DNA from: Sialis fuliginosa
Taxonomy: Eukaryota; Arthropoda; Insecta; Megaloptera; Sialidae
Reading direction: 5' to 3'
Length of the DNA stretch: 64,000 bases
Assembly (NCBI GenBank): GCA_961205875.1
Contig: OY540809.1
Location: forward strand, 29,586,267 to 29,650,266
Position numbers and translations under genes: made by a program. Of the stretch, positions 12,028 to 23,645 are shown piece after piece. Each line of letters begins with the position of its first letter. Positions within the stretch are counted from its first letter, which is position 1. The notes beneath the pieces were generated by a model. That model searched no databases, was not told where the DNA came from, and saw only the letters and a list, made by a program, of their open reading frames with translations.

Positions 12028-12751
12028 TTAAAGTTAATGATGTAAGCTATATTTAAGAAAAAAACGTTGGGGTCTGTAGGATCACGCCAAGCTGAGATAT
12101 TAACTGTATCAATTTTAATTGACATGTTCGATGATTTTTTAACATTTTTTAGGGAGAGAGAGGGCGGAAAAATAAATCTCGCCCAGGGCACCAGATTTGC
12201 TAAGGCCGGATCTGATTGTAGGTATACTTATTGTAACTTGTCAGAATCAAAACGTTAATGGACTATACCAAAGTTGTATCTACTATATAATATAATTTAA
12301 ATGCGTATATTCATATATGGGTTAATGCGAAACTGTGTAGGCTATTTATTGTACGTAATTATAAAGTAAATTCTGTAATTATTCAAAACAGTGAATATAT
12401 TTAAACTATCTTACGAAATTACATCCAACAGTAATACGTTTATAATTCAGATAATTGCCTACACTCGTGGCTTATGTTAGTTCTAAGAACTCACTTTACT
12501 TACCGATATACGTAAGTAATAAAACTAAGTAATAACACCAGTTTTTAATGTTCAGAAATAGTACGTTACTAAAACAAAACTTATATGCAATATATTACTG
12601 TATACGAACTGATGGATAGATGTATGTATTTCTAATCGACAAAGAACACAATGTTGAAATAATTACTTTTAAAATATTTACTTTTTGACTACAGCATAAT
12701 ACCAAAAATGATTTTTTTTACTACTGGCACCTACAGATACAATTCTCAAAA

Positions 12752-12895
12752 AATAAACCAAGGCTTCGAACCGTTATTTTTTTTCGTTTCGATTTTAGTT
12801 CCGGTTCAAGTAAAAAAATATAGGTATGTCGGTTCGATTCCGATTTTCGTTCCGAAAAAATAACGGGTTTTCCGGTTTTCGGTTCAGTTCCAAGT
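12752..12895. repeat. GGTTCCG-rich dispersed repeat, copy 2
   Basis: Begins GGCTTCGAACCGTTATTTTT, then TAGTTCCGGTTCAAG and TTTCGTTCCG runs. The GGCTTCGAACC start is the inverse of the end of copy 1 at 9040. Confidence 0.5.
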
Positions 12896-13004
12896 GATTT
12901 TTTAAAATGTTTTTATTTATATTACAGATTTATTTTTTACTATGATTTAGAACATTTTATGGTACTTGTATGATAGCCCGACGACACGCTCGGAAACCAA
13001 TGGT

Positions 13005-13850
13005 TAGGGTAGGGTGGTGCAGGAGTGCGCACTTTCGCTGTTTCAGTTTATGGAACTAAATAAAAAGATTTCAGAGAGGATCTTAAAGTTTATTTATTAT
13101 CTTAGGTAATCTAGCTACCAAAAAAAACATATTAATTAATTTATAAGTAACGCTTTAGGAACTATTAAAAATATTGAAAGCCGCCTGAATGCGCACTCTT
13201 GCACTACCAATGAGGACAAGAGCGCGCATCACTTACAAACGTCACATTTGTAGTGACCACGACCTGGGTACGCTGTGCATTTCTCGTGCCACCAATCTCT
13301 GCAAAAAATACATTATATTCAGTATTTTACGATTGGTTCCTTGAAGATTTCTGAACGAGTTTCTAGCTTATGTAGTTTACGAGATATTTTGCTTTGACTG
13401 AAAAGGACGGACGGACGACAAAGTGAGATAAGCAAAGTAAACTTACAAAACGAAATGTTTGTACAAGAGTGCCCGTGCACTCTTACACTATTCTGATCAA
13501 ACAACTTTGATAAGTCACTAGTGACATATATTGAAAGTGATGCTCAAATCACTCGGACAACAAATAGTTTGATAGTAATGTAACTAAAATAAACAGGAAA
13601 ATTGTAGTTTACCTTTCTAATCTTTCATACAATCCTGTTTATAAAAATTCTAAATATTACATCGCAGTGGTCAAAATTACTTTTTTTAAATCTAAATCTC
13701 TGTAAATCATGACTATAAAAACACGTAGATTTTATGTCGGTGTACTTGTCATGTCAGGTGACTTGACAACTGAAGCTAGCCGTAAAACACTGCTCTGTGA
13801 TTAGATAATAGATCTGCATACACCGCGCACTCTTGCACCACTCTACCCTA
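13005..13850. mobile_element. pogo-like non-autonomous element, 846 bp
   Basis: Left end TAGGGTAGGGTGGTGCAGGA pairs with right end GCACCACTCTACCCTA; inverted match extends through GCGCAC about 26 bases in. The TA at each tip can be read as a TA target-site duplication. Inside are the minus-strand transposase exon (13229-13298), two further copies of a GCGCACTCTTGCAC-like motif, and a LINE-3'-UTR-like phrase at about 13360-13430 (GAAAAGGACGGACGGACGAC). Confidence 0.6.
13229..13298 (-). pseudogene. Last exon of a pogo/Tigger-like transposase (C-terminal zinc-finger tail), relic
   Basis: Read on the minus strand, a TTTTTTGCAG acceptor at 13299-13308 leads into an open frame that gives DWWHEKC, then YKCDVCK, then a TGA stop (13229-13231). 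A Cys/His-rich PHD-like tail with a WxHxxC core is a common C-terminus of insect pogo/Tigger-like transposases. The exon sits inside a 0.85 kb terminal-inverted-repeat element (13005-13850) and no DDE catalytic region is present, so this is a leftover exon in a deletion derivative. The family call is inference from motif shape. Confidence 0.5.
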
Positions 13851-14160
13851 TATGCACCGTACTGTACGTATGTAGAGCAATATTAATAAAAAAATGAAAA
13901 CTTATGGTATATAATATTACCAACCAGAGTAAATAAATCGCACATACATCATTAGTTGAGATTTATTTGTTCGCGTTGGTTATGTTGGCAGCAATATTGC
14001 ACCAATCTCATGGCCAATTAAAGTGTGACCTATTTTTATTTGTTTTTTCAACCTTATTTTGTTCGAAAAGTGTAGATTTTATTATATATATAGGCAGGTA
14101 TATTTTATTTGAGTTGTTCAGAAGCCAATGTAATTACCTCATTTTTAAAATTGTAGTTTT

Positions 14161-14940
14161 TTTAGGTTTCCATAGAAAACTAGGAAACCTTCGCCATGTC
14201 CGTCCTCAAAAATTTTAAGCCGATTCAGATGAAATTTAGTATACGGACGAAGACTGATTACACAAAAACAGAAATGATAAGATTTAAAAAAAAAATGTTT
14301 TTGGACTCCCTTTCCATAGACTGAAAAGTGAACTCACATTTTTTTTTCACTTACCCCATTGAGTGGGATGTCATTAGATAGGTCTCGTTAAATGCAAAAA
14401 AAATGTTAAATGATCTTTTGATTTTAACACTTCAGTCACGATATATTTGCATTTAAATGTCGTTATCAGAGCGTACCCTCCCCCTAATTTCTAAGCTATC
14501 AATTAAAAAAATATGAAAAAAATTCAGAATGTAGCTTTTAATTAGTACTTTCACTGAAAATTATAACGAACACTGTCAAATTATTTTGAACCCCCTCCCA
14601 TAGACTGAAAATTGTACTCAAATTTTTTTCACTTACCCCATTGAGTGAGGTATCTTTAGATAGGTCTCCTAAAATGCAACAAAAAATGTTATATGACCTT
14701 TTGATTTTAACCCTTCAGTCACGATATATTTGCATTTAAATGTCGTTATCAGAGCATCCCCTTCCCCCCTTCTACTTTATAAACTACTGAATCCAGAATG
14801 TAGCTTTTAGTTAGTACTTTCAATGAAAATTATAACGAACACTGTAGCTTATACTGTAAAAACACTGTAGTTTATAAAAAAAATTGTAATAACTCTTGTT
14901 TATAAATCGTAATGACTATATATACGGAAACCTATCATGT
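14161..14940. repeat. Element containing a diverged tandem duplication of 270-285 bases
   Basis: CCATAGACTGAAAA, CACTTACCCCATTGAGTG, CACGATATATTTGCATTTAA and CAGAATGTAGCTTTTA each occur twice (about 14314/14598, 14349/14632, 14439/14720, 14525/14794). GGTTTCC near the left end and GGAAACC near 14926 suggest outer inverted tips. No open frame of note. Confidence 0.65.
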
Positions 14941-15148
14941 GCGTGCTCAACACGCACTTGGCCGTTTTATTTAATATTTACTATCATCTCAAATCGTTCT
15001 GAAGATATAAAAGTAAAGTTTTTGGAGTTCGCGTAAAATTAATAATTTGATAGGCATGTGAAAAGAATTTCAAAATAATCAATTTTTTTGTATATATAGT
15101 TTTTATTTAGTATACTATACAGTAAAACTTCTCAAACCAATTTTTTAT

Positions 15149-15187
15149 TGTTGTTAAACAAGAAGGATATCTTCTTGTTTAACAACA
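15149..15187. repeat. Perfect 17-base-pair hairpin
   Basis: TGTTGTTAAACAAGAAG pairs perfectly with CTTCTTGTTTAACAACA around the loop GATAT. Outside it CTTCTCAAACC and GTTTGAGAG also pair, so it may be the centre of a small foldback of about 110 bases. Confidence 0.7.
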
Positions 15188-16066
15188 TTAATAATAATTT
15201 AATTTCTTTAAGTAAAACTGATTACTTGTTTGAGAGATAAAAATAGCAATACTTATTATTACATAAACGTATAATGTATTTGTAATATTACTAAACTAAA
15301 AAAATAAGCAGTTAATTAGTAAAATATCTTGCACATTTCGATACTTGCTGGTTTTTGACGTTCCATGTAAAATTAATTAAGGTTTCAGAAAATGTTTAAT
15401 GATAAAACAACATTCAAAATTATGTAAGTACCTATAATGTGTGTACACATGGAAGAATCTCGTACATTCTTACCATGACCTACACAAATCTGTTGATACT
15501 TTCACGTGAATTGCATTAAAATTTTAAACGCGTAAGGTGGATCGACTTGCGTATAAAATATACATGCATTATTATATAAATTGCATTTAATATATTATCT
15601 GTTTTACTTTTACGCACTCGCATGAGCAAGAAATTATTTTTTCTATTTAATAAGAGCAATATTGATGTTTTATCTGGGGTTGGAGGAAATTTTTGACGCT
15701 AGTCTTTTTTATTGGAAGATTTGGTGATTTTATATGGAAAGAACTCTACATAGATTGTTGACTAGAAGTTGGCAACTTTTTCTTCAGGTGACGGACCCGT
15801 GGTCATAATATATATTCCTATGTCCAAATGAAATTATTTTGCAGTTTTAGTTGATAAATAATCACAAGCAAAAGGATTTTAATGCTGTAAAAAAAATATC
15901 CTTGTTTCATCCATCATTAATTTTGTGATAATCAAATTTTATATATGTATATTATTTGTTGTCCTCTATGTGTAATTCATAAAAACTTGTTTTTTTTTCT
16001 ATTGTTTGATATGTGACGTATTTATTAATACTAGTATCGCCTACCTATGGTCGAAATTCGACCAAT

Positions 16067-16407
16067 ATTTTACCTGCCTCAACAGCAAAATACACACATG
16101 ATTTTTTTGTGCATATCTATGGCAGTCCTAACCTTACCTAACCTAACCTAACCTAACCTGCTTTTACAACAAAAATTTCCAAATAAAAACACTGTAATTG
16201 AACGAGAATTGAAATCTCTATGTTTGACAGAAACTCAAAACTATTTATTTTTGCCACTTGGTGGCGCTAGGAGTATTGCTATGCTGTTGAACGATGCGAG
16301 AGGAAATAAACAAACAGCGAGAGGAGAAATCATGTATATATGGTAACTGTATTTTACCTTCCTTAACGGCAACATGCACACATGATTTTTTTGTGCACAT
16401 CTATGGC
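16067..16407 (+). mobile_element. Short element with 57 bp terminal direct repeats, copy 1
   Basis: Near-identical 57-base blocks at 16067-16123 and 16351-16407 (CACACATGATTTTTTTGTGC then ATCTATGGC), both in the same orientation. Between them lies the CCTAACCTAA run and GCCACTTGGTGGCGCTAGGA. An inverted copy is at 33301-33612. The plan resembles a miniature terminal-repeat retroelement, but no primer-binding site or polypurine tract is clear. Confidence 0.6.
16127..16159. repeat. Short CCTAA run
   Basis: About five CCTAA units, the same pentamer as the common arthropod telomere repeat (TTAGG). A shorter version occurs at the same place in the element copy at 33301-33612, so it belongs to that element. 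Confidence 0.7.
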
Positions 16408-18015
16408 CCAATATCTTTCGAATGATATAAGTTTAATTCACCTCCTTTATAATAAATATAATAAATAATGTAATGAAATGCACTATAAATATAATATAAT
16501 TGAATGATGACGTTCTAAATGTTAATATTAATTAGTTATATATAATTGCTTCAATGTTAATTTTAATATAAAAACCGGTACCTACCTATAATAAACTTAC
16601 ATATGTATTTATAATTATATGTAAAAATATATATCCATACATAATAATATGTGCTATAATAAATAGATGATTCATTTTTATCGTATTGTAACAAAACGGA
16701 AATTAAAAATACTTAGCTATTTTTTTTCTTATCTAATAAATTGATAAAATATACATAATTTGCAATGCTGCACATTTTTTTATATATAGAATATGATATG
16801 AACCAAAATAAGAATGTATAATACTGATTTACTATCTTGTAAAAAAAAGTTATAAAAAGTATTATTACTATATACTACTATATTTGTTTATAACAATTAA
16901 TTAAAGAAAATGATATGCATTAGTTTGTATACTTTTTAATAAAAAAATAAGATAAAAAGAAAAGAGAAAGCAAATAATTGTAATACGAAATAGTATAGGT
17001 CCAGTACTATAATGTTGATTTTAATATTTTTTAATTAAATCACATAAATGTCAATGTTATTTGGATTCATTACATAATAACAGTTTCTATTTTTAAAGTT
17101 AATAGCAGATATTTTTATCAGTGCTGATAAAAAATACTGTATTGGTGAGTCAATTAAATAACATCCGTTTCTTAACAGGAAATGCGGTTTGACAAAACTT
17201 AGCACATATTATACATATTTATTACAGGATTCATGTACTGTTATAATAATAAATAAATGATTTACTTCATCTCTGATCTAAGATACACTTGAATAAATAA
17301 CATGGACCAGTGTTTACAATTTTATTCAAACATATGTTAGTACATCTGTGAAAACTAGAAAAATAAATTAATTTCCGATTGAAAATGTTTTATCGTAATT
17401 AATATTTTTAAATCTAAATTTGAACTCAAGACCTTTGGTGTATTAATATAAATACAATAAACCAATAAATACAGTAATTAAATTAGAGCGGCTTAAAATT
17501 CAATATCATTGTATTATAATTATACATAAGTTATTGGGCAAAGACTGATTTCAAGAAATTTAAAACGGTCACATTATATTAATTTGAATATTAATTCTTA
17601 GATCGATATTTTAATGATATAAAAATAAATTCAAAATATTTTCTTTGAAATTTCTAATTCGAACATTTTTTATAATTGTATACGAAAGGAAAAATATAGT
17701 AGATCATACTTAAAAACTATATATTATAAGAATGCAATAAAAATTTACGGACTGTTTTAATAAAAAGAAAAAAATTAAAGATGTAGGTATTATGCTATTT
17801 ATGGATTTTAACAATTTAGTTTTAACACCTTTTACCAGTATAACATGTGGTTTTTTCAGCAATTAGTTATTTGACCTGTTCATTACAAGATAGTCATGCT
17901 TTGCCTTAGGGAAAGGCGCCATGGGAAAACCTTAATTCAAGAAGGGTGCGGCGAGTAGAAAAATTTTGGAAACCATTACCTTATACCAGCCCGGGAAAAA
18001 ATTTCAGATCTGAAG

Positions 18016-18368
18016 TGATCAAATCAGATCTTGATAGATCTGCATTTTGAGACATCATATTTTTTCACTGGTTTTTGATCTGTGGAGACCTGCAAAGATC
18101 TTCAATGATCTACAACGATCTATAATGATCTACAAAGATCTACAATGATTTACAAAGATCTCTTGTAACATGAACTTTCAACGTTGAATTTTCATGAATT
18201 TTCAACGTTTCAATCTCTATCACGATCTTTAACTATCTTTAGAAATCTTTGTAGATCATTGTAGATCTTTGGAGGTCGTTGTAGATCTTTGCAGATCTCC
18301 ACAGATCGAAAACCAGTGAAAAAATATGATGTCTCAAAATGCAGATCTATCAAGATCTGATTTGATCA
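18016..18368. repeat. GATC-rich palindrome with 10-base periodicity
   Basis: Arms of about 80 bases (TGATCAAATCAGATCTTGAT onward, including CATCATATTTTTTCACTGGT) are inverted and nearly identical. Inside each arm GATC recurs at exact 10-base steps (18097-18157 and 18254-18304, one degenerate unit in each). About 19 GATC sites occur in 353 bases. It abuts the hAT-like element at 18374. Confidence 0.8.
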
Positions 18369-18373
18369 TGATG

Positions 18374-18643
18374 AGTGTTTACCAAGGTTAAAATCACGAT
18401 GTGTTACCGTTATGTGTTACCGGCATACCGTTAGGGCTCGTTCGAGGTTGGAGGATGGGAGTTAATTTATTTAAAAATATGTTACATATTGTAAAAAAGA
18501 CTAAAAAATCACATTTATGCGACATTTGTCGTTAGAAACACAAAATCATTTAATAAAAAAAAAACATTAAGAAGTACGCTGCGTACCTCTTGAAACCCCT
18601 TCGTGTACCCTAGGGGTACGAGTACCAAACTTTGGTAAATATC
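18374..18643 (-). mobile_element. hAT-like miniature element (GTTTACCAAAGT ends), copy 1
   Basis: AGTGTTTACCAAGG at the left and CCAAACTTTGGTAAAT at the right are inverted. Inner GTACGCTGCGTACC and GGGGTACGAG phrases are shared with 48663-48989. Confidence 0.6.
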
Positions 18644-19205
18644 GCCTAATACAATATACCAATTCTGTACCCTCTCAAAATTCTTTGATTTATAAAGAAA
18701 TACCCCACAAGCAAAAGCAAAGCAAAATCTTATTGCACGGTACCAAATATCTTTATGTTTTCTATGGATTTAATCTGTTTTGAAACTATTAATCTCATTA
18801 AAAATACCTCTTAAAAAAATTCACTTTTCATTTACTTTCGAGCAAATTCTTTATACTCAATGTTATGCTTATATTCAAAAATCAAATGTCATATTTAAAA
18901 ATTGCATTACACTTTATTTTTAGAAATATTTCTTGCATTCAGTCATCATATTTTATTATGTCACTAGGTATACTTTATTATTCTTGGCCTGTATTTATAC
19001 AATTATTGCTTCGTTGATATGGACGCCTTGTTTTCGATGTTACTTGATGTACAGCATTGCTAATTGTATGCATAATAGTTTATTAATATATGTATAACAT
19101 AACGATTGTAGGTTATTCTTGTTTTCAATAACATTTCATCTTGTAAATGTCTCATTTAATGACTAATTTTACCTAAAATAGATAATTAAATAGATAAAAC
19201 TTCGT

Positions 19206-19739
19206 TATAACGCTCTTGAGCTGGTCGGATAAAAAACACGTTAGAAACGGGATAGCTCAATAGGCGGGAAATAAATTAGAAAATAAATATTTTTCCTAAG
19301 AATATGTTTAAATGTGGAATCATAATTTTATTATTATATAGAAGAAGAAATTACATATGTAATGTCGATTATGCACTTGAAACATTTTTCTCGATTTCTT
19401 GACGATTTTTAAGAATATAACGGATAGTTGAACCCGGAATTCCAAGAGTCTTCGCTAAATCTTTTTGTTTCAACACTTTATTTTCGTCACATTTTCCTAA
19501 AATCACTATTTTTCCTGCTAAGGAGAGTTTGAAATGGTCAACACTTGCACAACAAATGCTGTGAATTTTGACAAAAGATTTTCGTTGTCAGCACAAAAGA
19601 TATTAACAAACTTTTGCACGTTATAAACGAGATCTGTGAGTGTTAAAAACAGGAATATTTGTATATTAATTTACGTTTCAGGATCGGGACCACGGCAAAA
19701 GTGCGTAATAAACGAGATAGCGCTATAGACAGGAGCGTT
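19206..19739 (-). mobile_element. pogo/Tigger-like deletion derivative
   Basis: Short inverted ends TATAACGCTC (left) and GAGCGTTATA (right) enclose the psq helix-turn-helix relic at 19369-19560. Ends built on TATAACG are typical of Tigger-like families, which target TA. The ends are short and degenerate, so the boundaries are approximate. Confidence 0.45.
19369..19560 (-). pseudogene. pogo/Tigger-type transposase fragment (psq helix-turn-helix)
   Basis: Minus-strand frame from about 19560 down to the TAA at 19369-19371. It contains KLSLAGKIVIL, then KDLAKTLGIPGSTIRYILKN, the characteristic N-terminal psq/CENP-B helix-turn-helix of pogo and Tigger transposases, which binds the element ends. 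The frame stops nine residues after the helix-turn-helix (after the ILKN that ends it), no start codon is evident, and no DDE domain follows, so it is a dead fragment. It lies inside a short element bounded by TATAACGCTC and GAGCGTTATA (19206-19739). Confidence 0.6.
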
Positions 19740-20805
19740 ATATAGATGTTTCACTTTATGTCTTTTGAATTGTCGATTATGTTTGTGTGTTTTTTAAGTT
19801 TTTTTTTGAAAATCAAATATTATTCATTATTTTCACTGTTACCTAATTAGTGAATATGGTAGCTTTTTACCAATTTTTGTATCATGGCAATTAACTACTG
19901 AAGTAGTTTTCAGAATACAAGCAAAATCTGTAAATATTTCAATTTATCATTAAAACGTGAACGTTATTTTTAATACTTACACGTTTTTTTCATATCTAAA
20001 TTAAAATGTCAACTTACTTTAAATAATGAGACTGTAAATGTCGGAAAATACGATTTAAGACACAATAAAGATAAAAGTATGGATGATATTAGGTTGAAAT
20101 TAAAACTTAAAATAAGTAATAACCTTCATTATAAATGAGCTTGATATATCGGAAAAAAATTATATATTAAAAATTTCGTCAATAATATGAATTTTTATTC
20201 AAAATTAAAATTTTCGAGAATATAATTTTAACATAAATAAAAAAACGGGTAACTAATTTTCCGTTTTTGAATATACACGTTCGAAAAATCTACTTATTTT
20301 CAACGGACTTTCGACTTTATCGAACACCTGTCTTCTCTCTCTAATTTAATAATTATTTTTATTAAATGTATATTTTTGTATTTAATCGTTTTAACTTCTG
20401 ATCGAGCAATATGTATTTATTTTTAGTTTTAGTATCGCAATATATCCACTGTTAATTAATAATAATTGTAGATTTATGTTTCCGATGAAAATTGGAAACA
20501 AGCCGCCTAACAGCAAATAAATCGCATGTTTTGTACACTTTATTTTTCCAGTCTGACTTTTCTATAAATACAGTGACATAAAGTTATAAATGAAGTTCTC
20601 CAGTACGACGGATATTTACGCGGCTATAAACGCTAGAAATGGGTCACAATAACACCTGCATTATAAAGAGAACTGCTGGCTCAACACTGTTGCCAACAAG
20701 AACAAATAAAAAACTCTAATTAGTGACAGAAACTTGATACAGTGCGTATGTGTAATTATATGTTGACTTCAAAGCTATTGCAATCGAAATTGGAAAATCA
20801 ATAAT

Positions 20806-21072
20806 GTGTCTATCTATCTGTCTGGCTGTGTCTGTTTATTTGTATGTTTGCCTACCTATGTGTTTATCTGTCTGCCTGCCTGTCTGTCTGTCTATCTGTC
20901 TGTCTGTCTGCCTGCTTGTTTGCTTGCCTGCCTATCTGTCTGTGTATGTCTATCTGTTTATCTGTCTGTCTGTGTTTATCTCTCTGCCTGTCTGCCTGTC
21001 TGTCTGTCTTCTTGTCTGTTTATCTGTATGTCTGTCTGTCTATCTGCCTGTCTGCCTGTCTGTCTGTCTGCC

Positions 21073-21113
<41 letters not shown>

Positions 21114-21120
21114 GTCTGTC
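20806..21120. repeat. (TCTG)n microsatellite, interrupted
   Basis: Roughly 315 bases of TCTG with TATC, TGCC and TTTG variants. All three forward frames are open because no stop occurs in the repeat; the Cys/Leu-rich products are artefacts. Confidence 0.97.
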
Positions 21121-23484
21121 ACATTCTTAAAGCCACTGTGCCGTTTGACCTTGAAAACTAAAATTTAGTATAATTATAATAAATAATGAACCAATAATAG
21201 ATCTGAGTTTTAAAAATAAAATTTTCCGGTTTTTTGGTGTTTTTTGAGGGAAGCAAATAAAATTGAAAAAAATATTCAATATCAGCGAATGAAGTAAGAA
21301 AGAAAGCTGAAAATTCAAGGAGTTTGAATATGAAACTGTTTTGTAATAAAAATTTTCTTTCAGCAAATTTTCAATTAAAAAATGTGGAATAAAAAGGGAT
21401 CAAAATGTATACAATATATGTACATCACTATAATCTCGATACTAAATTTTTTTATGATTACCTACCATACCTATTCTTTTATAGTATCTGAAAGTAAAAA
21501 CATCAATTAACACCAAATAATTTCAAATAATCCATATAAAACTACAATGACAATCGAAAAAAAAGTTAATTAATTCCGTGTTGAGTTGTGACATTTTTAA
21601 ATAATTCATAAATGAACTTTTAACAACTTAATTTGCACACCTGAAATAACAAAATAACGTCACCTCCCCCTCTCCACCCCCTCGTGGAGATGTGGGCCAA
21701 CGCCCTCTTTGATCATTGTTACAAATAAATATACATACAATAGGCTGGAGAGAAATTCGCAACATGTCGAAGACCCAAATAGTATAATATGATTAATAGA
21801 TCTGGTACTGTCTAATTGTTGTCATATACCAAACATGATCTGTGCCCTCGTATTTATTGTTCTTTGATTTATTGCTGGTCACACAATAGGCACAGTTCAG
21901 AATCTAATAATTATATTACATATAAGCCGTACACCTATTACGCTTTTAACCAAATCGATGCAAACAATAATTTCTTTTGTTTAGTTAATTATGTTCACCA
22001 TAAAGGGGTATCATTAACCCTAAAATGTTTAGAATGTATTAGCTTACGTCAGCGTTTTCTAAATTAATTAAAAAACAGTTTTTTTAGAATAAATTTAGAA
22101 GTGTTCGAAAAAGGAGATAGGTAATTGGATACACTTTTAGAAATTTTAATAACGTTAGTGTTGTTTACAGTTCATTTCAAATATCATTTATATGCCATTT
22201 AATAATCATATAAATAAATAAAACTGACTACTAATTAAAGTCATTTTCAAACTGTTTTTTTCATTTACACAAATACTGTCATATTGTCAGACACTAAAGA
22301 AATGAAACTTCTTAAATAGTATCATAGTATATGCCAGCTTGACAAAAATAATATTTCGAAACCAGAATTTATAAAATACCCATGTAAAATCAAAATAAAA
22401 AAATTAACTTCCCTTTGCTGGGACTTAATAATTTTCTAAAAAACACAAAAGCTGTCAAAATTGTATTATTGTATTATTTCGTTCCAACAAAAGGGCAACA
22501 GCCGTTGGCAGAACAACTTGATATCATAACATATTCCAAACAAACTAAATGAGTAAGCAAAGCCGTTCCATTTGTCTAATCGACTCGGCGCATTTCGTCT
22601 GCAGTCAAACTACCAGGGGTTCGAAAAATGTTTGAATAATGTCCAATTAACCAAACTTAAAAATGTGCCGTTTATTCAGTTATATAAAACATTATACTAG
22701 AAATACCCTCGTCGATGATAGTAAATCGACAAAAACAAGCTTTTGGAATTTTGGTAACAAAAACAATAATCGGCCTTTTTCCAGGAAGGTAGCTAACTAT
22801 GAATCATTATTATGGTGGTTTTACACCAAAAAGACAAAACACAAAGTGATTTTTTTTCGTACTTAAAAATGTAAAAATGTTAGTTTTGTTGCCATTTTAT
22901 CAACAACAAAATACCTTATTGGTTTTGGTGGGTATTAGTATTAGTGAAAATCGATTCTTTTTTATTTAATTGTTTAAACATCAGTTTAAAATAACGCAAA
23001 TATAACAGCTTTTGGGAGGTGAAACTTGGTTTAAAATAAAAAGACACGTGTTCGAGCACTAAATTGAATGCTCATTATTAATTAACAATTAATATCGCGT
23101 GATTTCCACGTTTTCCACATATAACAAAACTTATCTAAATACAATTTTTTAAATATATTTCTCGGGGAGCAACTAGGCTAGTTATAATATGTTAGAATAA
23201 GATTAAAAAAAGTAATATAAAATTAAATTAAATTTGGCAACATCAAGAATACACACGCCCCAACACAAACTTAATTTACTATTTATTGCGCTTGCACGAC
23301 TCATGGAATTTCTCGTAAATTAAAAAAATAACACAAGTAAACTCAAATGTTGTAAAAAAAATTTAAAAAAAGGTTATAAACAGCTCCATGCAAAACTCTA
23401 AACCAGTTAGCAATGATATCATGAAAATAAAATCAATAAATATAACATTGCAAGTATAGGAATTACGCTCGCAATCTTAAATTA

Positions 23485-23515
23485 AAAATGCATCTTATAG
23501 ATTAAGATGCATTTT
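23485..23515. repeat. 13-base-pair perfect hairpin
   Basis: AAAATGCATCTTA and TAAGATGCATTTT around TAGAT. It lies 130 bases left of the 1.36 kb foldback. Confidence 0.7.
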
Positions 23516-23645
23516 CATGTTGACATTTTATGTTCCTTTTCGAACATCGAATCTTGTCACGAGGCCGAATTTTAATATCTGATTCGATCGGTCTGTGGAG
23601 AGATGATAAATAAACCAGTAACGTTATGAAGATTCCCATGTAATC

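Noticed and set aside
16127..16159. CCTAA run as an interstitial telomere remnant
   Set aside because: A related TTAGG run sits at the same place in another copy of the same short element (33301-33612), so it travels with the element.
20804..21168. Three overlapping Cys/Leu-rich open frames of 105-120 codons
   Set aside because: All arise from the (TCTG)n microsatellite, which lacks stops in every forward frame. No start context, splice site or sequence complexity supports a gene.
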